A stretch of 64,000 bases of DNA from Colius striatus (lineage: Eukaryota; Chordata; Aves; Coliiformes; Coliidae). The number at the start of each line of letters is the position of its first letter. The stretch's first letter is position 1. The translations under genes and the position numbers were made by a program. The notes beneath the pieces were generated by a model. That model was not told the DNA's origin. It saw only the letters and a list, made by a program, of their open reading frames with translations, and made no database searches. The stretch lies in assembly GCF_028858725.1 (NCBI RefSeq), contig NC_084781.1:2922513-2986512 (forward strand), in the 5' to 3' direction. Positions 13,401 through 24,300 of this stretch are shown here, piece by piece.

Positions 13401-15189
13401 GGGCAGGATCAGCACCAATAACTGTAAGGGGTTTGTATCCAAGCAGGATAGCTGGGAGCAGGCTCTAAGCAAGGCTGTGTTTGCCTTTTCTTGCACCATA
13501 AGCTGCATTGGTGTGATGGAAGGATGAAGGCCTCTCTGCTTTTCTCTTAATCATGGTTGTGTTAGAGCAGCACAAAGTGATTTAGAGGCTCATTATACAA
13601 TACACCTGTAAATGAAGGCACGGGTCTCCCAGTTTGTTCTTTGCCTTGCTTTCAAAAGGCAGCAAGGTTTGGAGCACAAAAGAGGGAGAAGGCACAATGA
13701 AGAACACGGCAGCAGCCGCAGCTCCACAGCTTCTCCTGACCCAGAGGAGAGGAAACTGCTGTGGTTACAACCTGGAGGAGGTGGTTGAGGAGCCCGATGT
13801 CAGGGTCCCCACATTACTCCTGGTCCCACCTGGCTTTGGCAGACCCTTCCATTGCTGGAGGGGAGCATGGACTCAATCCGACTCATGGCATCACCGGGGC
13901 TGTCCCTCGCATGGACCCCATGGGAGCAGCACTCTGGGAACACAGGGAAGTTGTGTGGGTCACAGTGGGAAGAGGCTGTTATTAAAAGCAGGAGCAGCAG
14001 CAGCCTGGTGCTCAGGAAGCTGCCAGTGCACACCACGGATCGCCTGCAGAACGCAAGTCTGAATCTCCCTCTTTTTTCTTTCTTCGAGACACTTTTATAG
14101 TTGTTCTTTGCTGTTTCCTTTGATCTGCAGCAGATGTTGCTCATGCTGGAAGATGGAGGTTTGCATGTTTTACGAGGGGGAAGCAAGGCACTGCCAGGCT
14201 TACTGGGAAAGCCTGCTGGCACGCAGGCTGCTGCTGGGGGCTCCCAGTCCTGCACAGGGCACTTGGCTGGGGTAAGCACAAACTGCCCCACTCCCACATG
14301 AGAAAGGATTTGCAGATCTGTAAAGGTCACTTGTGGATTTCTGTGCTGCTTGCTTGGCTCCCAAAAGCAGGGAGTAAGGAGGTGGTTAAGGCAAAGAAAT
14401 GCACTAACTCTGTGAAGGCACTCAGCTTGGTGAGGTCTCTGTCTCTGGTGGAGAGGTTGCTCCAGATATATGCTCCCCTGATACTCAGGGGCCTGTTGCC
14501 TGACGTGTAGCTGAAATCCAGGGTGCCTGGGAAGCCCAGCTTCACTGAGGGGTACATAAGGAGGCAGTGGCAGGGACATAGCATCAAGGAGAGCTGAACA
14601 AAGGCAAGCAGCATGGCCATCGCAGGTGAGGAAGATGGATGAGGAAGCAACAATGATAGGAGATGGCAGAGCCAAGGGGTACGTGCATGGGATGCGTGAG
14701 CTTTTGCACCTGTGCTGGCTCTGGGACGATGTTTGGAGGTGAAAGCATAGCAGGGAGATAGTCTGTGCCAGTGGCAGGAGGGCGTCTGTGCGCCAGGGAA
14801 TAGATGTGTGTAGGCAAGCACATATGCTTGGATCCGTGAAGACATATATCACCTGACTGAACACCCTCCGCTGCGTAACGCGCCATATGGTTTGGTTAAA
14901 TATTTAAGCAAGCTGCTTTGTGTCCTGGGGACTCTGTGTGTGCGAGCCTGGGCAAACTAGGGCCATGCCCCAGCTACCTGCAGAGGGCTGCAGCCCCCGA
15001 GAGCAGCTCAGAGACCTTTCCCATCATCATGGCAAGGATAGGGAAGAAAAGAAGTCATCAGATCGATAAAACACCAGCCCGCCTCTGGGGAAATCTGCGC
15101 CGTGTCACTGGAGCAGCTTGGCCAACACTGCCATGTTTAATCACTTCTGAGCAAGAGAGATGCTGAACACAAAAGGACTGCCCGCAAGG

Positions 15190-15560
15190 AGAGGGTTCCC
15201 GCCTGGGAAGCTCGCATTTATTTAGCTTTATTTATTTATTCATTCCCATAGGGGCACAGCTCCATCTGCGTCCCACATTCGGCATCAGAACGTTTCTCCT
15301 CTGCCCCATCGCCAACTGCTGGGGAAAAGCGTCCCGATGCAGAAGGTGACCGCTACATGTTGTGAAGTATATACTTGCCATCGCTTATTTATTAAGCTTT
15401 CCCCTCCCTAGCGTGGTTAAAAACCTTCCAACGTACCTGCTTCAGTCTCCAGAAAGGCATTTGAACAGTTCGTGTGGTTAATTATTCAAACGTTTAATTA
15501 GCATACAATAACTGTCGCGTTAAATCCTACCACCGCACATTTAATTTAAGGGTTAGCTAA
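15190..15560. other. Candidate conserved noncoding element
   Basis: It is an AT-rich stretch with TTTATTTATTCATTCC, TTAATTATTCAAACG and TTTAATTAGCATACAATAAC, ending in CpG-containing GACGACGTCGC. There are no repeats. Confidence 0.3.
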
Positions 15561-15671
15561 CGACTGCGCTGACGACGTCGCTCTGGTTTGCTTCCCAGCC
15601 AGCCCTGCTTCGTGTCATCCCAGGTGGGCTGCAGCAAATTGCCTGTCCCTGAGCACGTTCCTGGAGCTGGG

Positions 15672-15833
15672 GCACTGAGGGGTCTTTGCCCCCAGCATGG
15701 AGGGCTTTTCCCTCCTGGCATGGAGTGCTTTATGCCCCTGGCATGGAGGGCTTATCCTTCCCTGGCATGGAGGGCTTTTCCCCCTTGTCATGGAGGGTTT
15801 TTTGCCCCTGGCATGGAGGGATTTTTCCCCCCA
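15672..15833 (+). repeat. 23-bp minisatellite, about 6-7 copies
   Basis: The motif GGCATGGAGGGCTTTTCCCC recurs with a period of 23-24 bp (GCATGG or variant at 15695, 15718, 15741, 15765, 15788 and 15811), preceded by one degenerate unit. There are no spacers, so it is not CRISPR-like. Confidence 0.85.
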
Positions 15834-16392
15834 GTCCATGAGCAGCTGAAGTTGCTCTCATGTTTGTCAGAGAGAGTTGCAAAGTCTCCCATTATCCAGC
15901 CACGCAGCAGTGCAATAATCTCTCCTTCTCCCTGGCCTGAGCAAAATTGAAATCTCCTGCTGTCTTGCTGGGGAGGAGGATGTGATGCTGGTGTTTTGGG
16001 GAAATCCAAGTTTCATTTGTTTTCATTCTGTCTTAGAATGTGGTCAGCTGATCTGGTTCCGGGTATTCTGTGTCTCGCCTGGGTTGGATGCAGACCCGTG
16101 TGTGCGACGCGAGAAGTCTGCCTCGGTTATTCTTTCTTTCTTCTTTTTTTGGCAGTCTCAGCCAGCTCTGCCAACGCATGCTGGATGGGGCTGGTGTGAA
16201 TTCAGTAGTTAAAACCCCTCGGAAAGGTTCCTCTCTGATTCAGCGAGCGTCGCGTTGGAGATGATAGATACTGCTCTAGTTTTGTTGGGTCTTACAGCTG
16301 CAAGCTATCGCTTCCTCCTGGGTGTTTGCCGTTCCTCTGCTTGTCTCTTTCCACCTCTCTGAATGGCAATGGTAATACCTCCTTGGCCTATT

Positions 16393-16411
16393 TTGTTGTT
16401 GTTGTTGTTGT
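16393..16411 (+). repeat. (TTG)n microsatellite
   Basis: It is a short perfect trinucleotide run in the upstream NTM intron. Confidence 0.9.
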
Positions 16412-17507
16412 CCAGCCTATAAGCTCAATGTTTTGCAAACCTCGCCAGGGAGGCGGCAGGGCGATGGTCACGCTGCTGTAATTAATTGCGGGTGGGTGGT
16501 CCCACGAGGCCTGTGCTGTCCCTTTACATTGGGCTTAATGACACTGATGCATATTAATGTTTCCTTCGCTGTCGTCTCTGTGCCCTCCCCTGTCCTGCCC
16601 CAGAGCCTCACTGCTCTGGGAGCATCTGATCCGTGCCTGTCCTCTGGTGCATGATTAGCAGATTAGCCCTTGTGCCCAGAAACAGCAAAGAGAAAAAAAA
16701 TGAACTCCCAGAAGCCCTTCAAAACAGAGAATAATTCATTACCCACCTTGATTTCCACTTAAAATGTACTTTAACTACACTTCCAACTACAAACCCTAAA
16801 TCACCCTCGTGTTCACAAAAATCCATCATTTTTTATGTTATTGCCCGGCGCTGGCATGACATAATCCCTTCCAGAGCGTCTTGGAGTGCTTTACGGATCA
16901 ATAAATTACTTACCTGCACAGCAGAGGCAACGTGTGCAAGGCCATTGCAGTCATTCCGCCTCAGCACAGCCCGGGAAGGTGTGGGAGGTGGGGAAAGGCA
17001 GGGGAGGGGGTGCTCAGGAGCAGGGGCTGACTCAGGAATCGGGGTGTTGCCCTGGCCCGAGCTGCGGTTTGAAGCGGGTCGATGAGAGGGCTGGCTCAGG
17101 GAGGGTGGAAGGAGAGGGATCCTTCTCCAGGGCTTTGTGAGGCTCCTGCAAAGCACTGCAGTGGGATGGCAATCCGCTGCTAGGCTCTGGAGTGGCCTGG
17201 AAAAGAATCATCCCAGGAAGGTGATGGTCTTTATTACGTGCTGCAGGTGCAGGCTGATAGCAGCAGCCCATCGTTTTTCTCCTCCAGCCCTGCTGTAGAG
17301 TTTGTAGAAACCTCAACCCTCCCTGGCAGCCTGGCTGAGAGGCTCCCTGCTTGCTTCCCAGCCCCCCTTCTCAACACCCCCTGTCCTGTATGGCCCTCCT
17401 TGATTTGGGTCTGAGCCCCTTCTATCTAAATCATTCATGATGGCAGCGCCAATGCAGTGGGGTGGCTTTCATCACCCAGTTGAGTTTACCTTCACTTGCT
17501 GGGTAGT

Positions 17508-17730
17508 ATCATAGAATGATGGGAGTTGGAAGGACCCTGCAGAGCTCATACAGCACAGTCCCCTGCTACAGCAGGTTCCCCTGGCTCAGGGGGCACAGGA
17601 ACGTGTCCAGGTGGGTTTGGAAACCTCCTGAGAAGGAGCCTCCACACCCTCCCTGGGCAGCCTGGGCCAGGGCTCCCTCACCTCAGCACCAAAGGACTTT
17701 CTCCTCATGTTCCAGCTTATGTCTGTTATC
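17508..17730 (-). mobile_element. CR1 LINE 3' fragment
   Basis: It starts ATCATAGAATGATGGG and is nearly the same as the copy at 1924 over its first 190 bp, so it belongs to the same subfamily. Confidence 0.85.
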
Positions 17731-18237
17731 CCAAGTAATGTAGTAGTAGGCCTCAGAGGCTCCTCAGTAGCCTCATCATCCTCATGCCCAGCTCCTTCTG
17801 TTGCTTTTCCAGTTTCCTGCTGCAGAGTGAGCCACATGCGTGCTTTGGGGGCTCTGGGGGAGTCTGAAGGGGTGGATGGTGTTTCCTCAGTAGGATGCAT
17901 GCTGCTGGAAAGGGTTCATTGTGGCTGGGAGGCAGGAATGAGTACTGAAAGCGAGCTGGGGAAGAAGTACCGTCTTGCACATCAGTTTGGTGCTGAGGAG
18001 GAGCTGTCTCATCTCCTTAAAATGACTCACTCTCCTCTGGCTACAATTTCTTCCCACTTCACTCTGTTTTCTCTGCACCCTCCTTTCTCCTGTGTGCTTT
18101 CAAGTCAGATGAGGCTGATGGACTACTGCATAGCTTGCCAAGGGAAGAAGGAAGTTCAACCTCCTTCACCCACGTTCTGAGATGTGAGCTGGAGCAGCAG
18201 CAGTTACACTTTCATTTCCTTCTTTGTGTCATTGCAG

Positions 18238-18363
18238 TGTCCCCGAAAATCACCGAGATCTCTTCCGACATCTCCATCAACGAGGGCGGCAACGTCAGCC
18301 TCACCTGCATAGCCACGGGCAGGCCAGACCCAACAATCACCTGGAGACACATCTCACCCAAAG
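18238..18363 (+). CDS. NTM: NTM exon, first half of Ig domain 2
   Basis: This 126-bp exon follows a pyrimidine tract and CAG (ending 18237) and precedes the donor GTAAGAG at 18364. It enters with two bases completing a Val codon and leaves with one base of the next codon. It reads [18 protein letters not shown], then the first Ig2 cysteine in LTCIATG, then the TWRHISPK end. An N-V-S glycosylation sequon sits just before that cysteine, where OPCML has S-V-T. The matching OPCML exon (51740-51865) is also 126 bp in the same phase. The following intron is about 18 kb, by far the longest complete intron here. Confidence 0.95.
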
Positions 18364-21300
18364 GTAAGAGCCAAACCTCACTGGAGATGTCCTGGGAAGG
18401 GCTTCGCGCCGTTTGCCAGCAGGTGGGGGGGCGGCATCAGCTGGTGCGTGCGGCACTTGCGTTGGAAGGAGAAGGTGAAGTGCCCCAAAGAGATGTGACT
18501 GAACGTAGGAGTTGATGGCTGTGGTGGAGAAACATCTGTGTTGGTGGTCTGGGAATGGAGCTGAGGGGTTTGCTGCTGTGGAAGTACCAGGTTGGGGTCA
18601 CTTAGGGACTGAAGGTGCTCGTCTGGCCCTGTTTTGTAACGTTTTTGCTGAGTTCTCACATGTTGCTTCAAAGGAGGACTGAGAATAGCACAAATGAGCA
18701 GGGAAACATGCGAAACGTTAATTGGTGGCCTTGTTAATTGGTGAGGAAAACCTGAGCAAAGCTGTGTGGCTGCGACTGCCGGGAAGCCAATGGCCCTACG
18801 CGCCCGTTCCCAGTGTGTCATTTCAAAACCATTTCCCACCTGCTCTTCGGCGCTGGCTTTGTGTTCTGCTGCTCTGCTCTTCCTGGGGGCTTTGGGTGGG
18901 ATGAGCCCCCCAGCCAAGGGGCACTGCAGCGTGGGCTGTTGTCCCAGACAAGTGGCTGGAGCTGTGCTCAGGGCTGTGGAGCAGCAGTGATGGATGGCAC
19001 GGCGGCTGCTCGCTCTGTTCAGCTGCCTCACGACGGCCACAGCATCTCGGAGCAGCTCCATTGATTTTTGGTGCTGTTTGTCTGCACTGTAGCAAGCTGC
19101 TGGGCCAGATCCATCACTCCCCATAGCCCAAGTGGAGAGCGAGCTGAGTCAGTGGCGTCTTCCCCCTTCCCTTGACAGGAGTCTCTGTGAAAACCATTAT
19201 CCCCCACGGTGTGTGTGTTGGCTTGTTCACCTGAGGTGGTCGTGCCTCCGAGGTGGTGGCCTTCAGTCGGGGTCTGGGCATGGATGAATGATGAAATGCA
19301 GGGCACAGATCCGTGTGCTCCTTTCCGGCCTCGAGCATCTATCCACATCATCGAAGCTCCTGTAGCAGGATCGGTCGCCATCAGGCAGCATTTATGTCCA
19401 TGTGCTGCCACCTTGAAGCTTTTGCTTCTTTCTCCTCTTCCCCTTGTCTACCCTGCCAACGTGTTTTTGTCTCACTCAGCCTCCTCACCACTTTTTTTTT
19501 CACATGCATCTTGTTTTCCCTGCAGCTCTGCTCTCCTTCCCCATCCCCTCCTGTTCCTCTAGGACCCTCCTCTCCCACCCTGTGCCCCTTGCTGCCTTCT
19601 CCCTTGTGCCATCCATCCTCTCCTAACCAGGCTGCCAGTTTACCATGCCTCTGTCTTTTGTGAGGGCTATTTTCTGTGTTTGCTGCCATCCAGCCAGTTT
19701 CTTTCCCCAGGGAATCTTTACCTGCGCTTGAACCAGATGTTTCCATTTTACTTAGGACTTAGCTGCTATGGAAACTGAGGATGCACCAGGAGAGGAAGAG
19801 TGAGCTAATCAGAAATTACCTGTGGCGCCGTGTAATTTGCAGCAGCAGCTCTTACCTGATTTTGGCCATGATTAGGCATTCTGCTTTCAAAACTCAAAGG
19901 GAACAAATGATCACAGAGATTGACTCGAGGCTCGCCTCCCGCTGATGGAGGGTGCTGAGCCCGGAGGTGGCCTGAGACAACTTTGGTGGCTGCACATCTC
20001 CGCAGGCAGCTCCTCTGTTTCTCCCTCCACCGAGAGGGGGGAGCCTCTGCTTCTCCATTTGCCATTCAGAGCACACAAAGGAGGGACGAGGGTTGGAAGC
20101 ATGAGGACTGGAGGAAGAGATGGGGCAGGTGCACAGAGGGGCTGTAGCAGATGTCCAGATGGTAAGCCTTCCCCTGGTAGGACATGCTCTCACTTGGAGA
20201 GCCAGGAGACCCAAAGCAAGCTCTCTGCTCTGTAGGTCCATCTCGCTGCTTGTCCCTGGGGACCCCTCCTGTTCCTTCTCGCCATCTTTCTCCGTCTCGC
20301 TCGGAGCGGTGAAGACAGGGAGCAGGGAGGATTGGTTCAGGGAGAGCTGGTGCATAATTTAAGGGTTTACATAGCGTGTGGGTAAGCGTCTGTCTCCGGA
20401 GTCGCTGGGGAGAAGCTTTGATAGCCGTGTCTGTGCCAGGCACGGACAGAGCGGGAGCTGCCGGAGCCGGTGCCCGCGCTGCCGCCGCCAGCGCTCCTCT
20501 CTGCAAAGCCACTTCACGGCCTTTATTATGTTCTTGGCAGCTGTAAGCTGACTGCGTGGCTCTTGGTGGGAAATGGAGCAAATAAGAGTGTTTGCTCGCT
20601 GGGGGAGCGTGCAACCGGGTCCTTCAGAGGATTTGCACTGAGAGCAGCCCAGTTCCACGGTGACTGATCTCAATCGAGACCCTTTCCCAGCTGCTCCCTT
20701 CGCTGCTCAGTTGTTTTCTTGCCCTGTACGTTGCTCTGGCCCAACACAATGTGGTGTGATCTGGGAAGCTCAGCTGGGATTTCGTGCCCATGGTTGTTGC
20801 CACATTATAGGAGCTGTTAAGCTTGTTTTTGTGGCTCCTTTTGGTTTGGGGGCTGGAAGGGTTCCCCACAGGCAGGAGGAGGGGAGCATTTTTCACTATA
20901 TAGCATCTTCAAGATCTGAGTGAACCTGAGCATGAGAGTTTTCTGCTGGTGAATGGCACAGATGCTGACGACGTTAGGGCCTCTGTCACCACTCATACAC
21001 TTTCATGGTGTCTGGCCCTACCTGTGCCTATCCTCATCTTCTTCCTCCTGTGAGCAAAACCAAGATGGGAGCTCTGGAGGAGGATTTTGTGAACCGACTA
21101 GGATGTGCTACAGCCTCTCTTCTATCCCTCTGCTTCGCCACTCTCTGTCCTTCTCCCAGTAATGCTGAAGTGTAACCCATGGCAACTCCTCTTAGCACAG
21201 CTGAACAGGTTGAGGTAGAAGGAGAAGGGGAGCTGGTGTGGTCACAGCTTCTGCCTCAGTGGAGGAGGCTTCATTGCTTTGGGTGTCTGCCCTGGGCTCA

Positions 21301-24300
21301 GATGCTCCAGCTGGCATCACGACTGCCCCTGGAGCTGCCAGACACTGAGGCTTCAGAACGCAGCTCACTGGGAAGTCAGGCTCTGGCAGGTGATGGGACA
21401 ACTGTATCCCCTCCATTGGCACTCCTGAAGTGCCAAGACCATTAGGATGACAGTCAAGAGAGGCCTTCTCAGCGAGGAGGAAGGCAAAGAGGGTGTAGAT
21501 AACCATGCTCTGGATATATCATCCATCAGGAAGGCATCAGCATCTTTCCAGAGGAGGTGTGGGTTGTGCAGAGGACTTGGACACTGGAGTCTGAATGGCT
21601 GTGTGTGTGTGCCCACACACACTCCTGCTTGCACCCAGAGCTGCCAAGCACCTCTTTATTTTGTCCTTAGCCTTGCTGTGCCATCTGTAAACTGCAGAGA
21701 GGTCTTCCAGTCAGTAGTCTGGTTTTGGACACTCAGGTGTTTCCATAGTTACTGGACTCTATTTATTTTTGGGGTAACTGTTGTCATGGCGATTGCCACG
21801 TTTCCAGGCCAGTTTTCATCATGGAGCAGATGAAGGCTGGGATTTTTCTGGCTAGAGAAGAAGTGTGGTGTCCCGAGGTGCCGGGCACGGCACGATGCTG
21901 AGTAACCAGGGGGTATTTCTTTGTGCTGCAGACACAAGACTCGTGTTGCCTCCCCTTAAGCTTGGGAAGTGCGCTGAGGAATGGAAATGAGGGCTCTCCC
22001 AGAGGGAGGAGGGTCTGCAGTCACAGGAGGAGCAGGCAGGGCCTAGCAGTAATGGTAAAGAGGGCTCAGGCCGGAGGGTAAATGCGATTATCCTGCTGTG
22101 ATGGGGCCAGGGGCACAAGGAAAGGGTATAAACAGGAGGTGTGTGCACTCAGATACCTTTGCTGACACATCTGCCACACGCAGACATCCTGAGCCAAGGG
22201 CTGCATCCAAGTCGTCATCCTTAACGACCCTTGATGGACTTTCCTGCCATGGCTTTGTCTAATTGCTTTTTGATTATTGCTGTAGTATGATGGATTCTGG
22301 TGTAAGGCTGAAGACAGCGGCTGCCAGGGTAGGAAAACATTACGGTTTGGCTGGATGGTGTGTCTACTCGTGAGAGGGCTGATGGAGAGGTCTTTACAGC
22401 GGGAATCCCTCATTAATCTCAGGATTAGGCTGGGTGCTGAAAGCTGGAGGTTGGGGTAGGTGGGGTGGAGGCACGAGGCAGGGGAGAGGCTGGGGGATGC
22501 CCACATTGCCACGTCCCGGTTGTTCTCCATGATGAGCCCGTTTAACCTCCGTGGCCCTCAGCATCCTCCCTGGAAGAGGTACAATCGCAGTCCCTTGTCT
22601 GGCAGGACCGATGGGAGGATAAATACATTGAAGGCGTGAGGCGCTGAGGCACGGTAGTAATCACAGCTCGTATATGCACTTAAGATAGATGAGACACGAT
22701 GGCCTAATGTGGCAGAGGTCTCATGAGATCATCTGTCTATACATCAGCAGCAAACCAGCGAAGGGACTCTGGGAGAAGCCTGATATATTTGGATATATTG
22801 ATTCTCTCTGGCTCTTGGCGAGGCTTAAAACAAGAGGACAAGCAACTGCAAAAAAAATGCAGCTTGAAGAGTTGCTTGTCTCTGGGAAGCAGACACGTCC
22901 TCCCTTTGCAGAGGTTTGTCCATTAAACACATCACTTGCTGTCTGTGTCTTTTTAGGATCCTTTCTGGACAGGAGGAAGGGGATATCTGTAGGTTGGACG
23001 TCAGATTTGGAGCCTGGCTGGGAGTCAGACAAGGAAGGGGGATCCACTTGGGTGGGCAAATCTCTGCCTGCTTCTGTGCTGCCTTGTCCCATGCTATGCT
23101 CAGCTCGATGTCTTGTGAGGTCTCTCCCTTTAACCCCGACTTGAGTCACCTTAATTGACTTAAGAGCAGAGAGTCATGCTCTCTGATTGGTCTTTTGCCG
23201 TAGGAACATCTGTTGGAGAGAGCAGATGGTTTGTGTAAGGCTGCTTCTGTGTTCATCCTGACTCTCGTGTTACTCCACCATCTCTCATCTCCTTTAGAGG
23301 CGTTGGGTGAGCCAACACAAGTGGTGTCTTGAAGAAGGGAACAAGTCCTCAAGTTGTGGCTGTATGATGGAGCACAGAACCAGCCACGAGCCGTTGGGTT
23401 GGGTTGGCCACCATGTTATGGGTGATGTCCCACCTCATGGCCAAGTGTCTCAGAGAGGTTCATCCAACTCCTTCAGTGACCAAGATCCCCATCCTCCTTC
23501 CAAGAGGCAGTTGCAGGCCTGGGCTCCAGCTAAATTAACTGAAGCATTTCAACCAGTTCCAATCCTGTCGGCAGCTCAACCGTCCCCTTGTTTACTGTTG
23601 AAATAATTACTGCTTTGCCATAATATTAGCTCTGAGCCGTGACTCCATTACCATTATCGCCGGAATATTACCCATTTATTATCTCCCAGCAACCCTGGAA
23701 GATGAACACTAGGCTTCAGAGACCAATTGTTTTACAACAGGCAGGATCTTGGTGTGCATTGTTTAATGAGGTAAACTACATTATAGCCAGCATTAATTTG
23801 GCTGCGGTGCACTCCACTAAATCACCGTTAACCTGTAAATCTGCCACCGCTTTTGATGCGCGTTTAATCAGCGGGTGCTGGAGAAAAGGGTCACCAGCAG
23901 CCCATTGGCAGCACGTGGGGCTGCAAAGAAAGAGGCTGCAGTGCTTTTGGAGAGGCAGGACTTGGAGGTGGACTCTGGGTTGTGTGGTGAAGGAGAGGCT
24001 GGCAGCTGGCGTTGCCAGAGGTTGCTCACAAGGCATGTGGGCACGTGCTGTGAGCAGCAAAGGGGATCCTGCCAGGAGAAAGGTGGATGTTCAGCCTCTT
24101 GAGTGCCACTGGCTTCCCCATGGGCTGCTGTGGGAGCAGGATCTGGCCCAGAAGGAGCCAGGAGCTGCTGGCACTGCATCATGGACCTTCCTTGAGGAAA
24201 CACAGTGTGCCGTGTGGTAAGCACCCAGCTGTGGGTAGCTCCTTCACTTTGTGTCCACAGAAGGGCAATGAAGCTCACGAAGGGTTTAGAGCACAGGTCT

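Larger units (their letters stand above)
1..18237 (+). other. NTM: NTM intron upstream of the Ig2 exon (5' end outside window)
   Basis: No IgLON Ig1 or signal-peptide exon was found here in any frame. Recognised contents: a short (GAAA)n at 1025-1043, CR1 fragments at 1924-2330, 10340-10425 and 17508-17730, MIR-like SINE pieces at 2727-2927 and 9959-10035, a CpG-rich patch with two X-boxes at 4040-4420, a 23-bp minisatellite at 15672-15833, and (TTG)n at 16393-16411. AT-rich, repeat-free stretches (840-1010, 10750-11110, 15190-15560) look like possible conserved noncoding DNA. The rest is unremarkable unique sequence. Confidence 0.8.

Noticed and set aside
13800..14864. 354-codon minus-strand open frame
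   Set aside because: No recognisable domain; composition and overlapping long frames on both strands point to chance in an intron.
15672..15833. CRISPR-like array
   Set aside because: Units of 23-24 bp are directly tandem without unique spacers, in eukaryotic DNA; it is a minisatellite.
1..18237. NTM Ig1 or signal-peptide exon within the window
   Set aside because: No frame contains the Ig1 signatures ([23 protein letters not shown]) on the plus strand; they occur only once, in OPCML on the minus strand.
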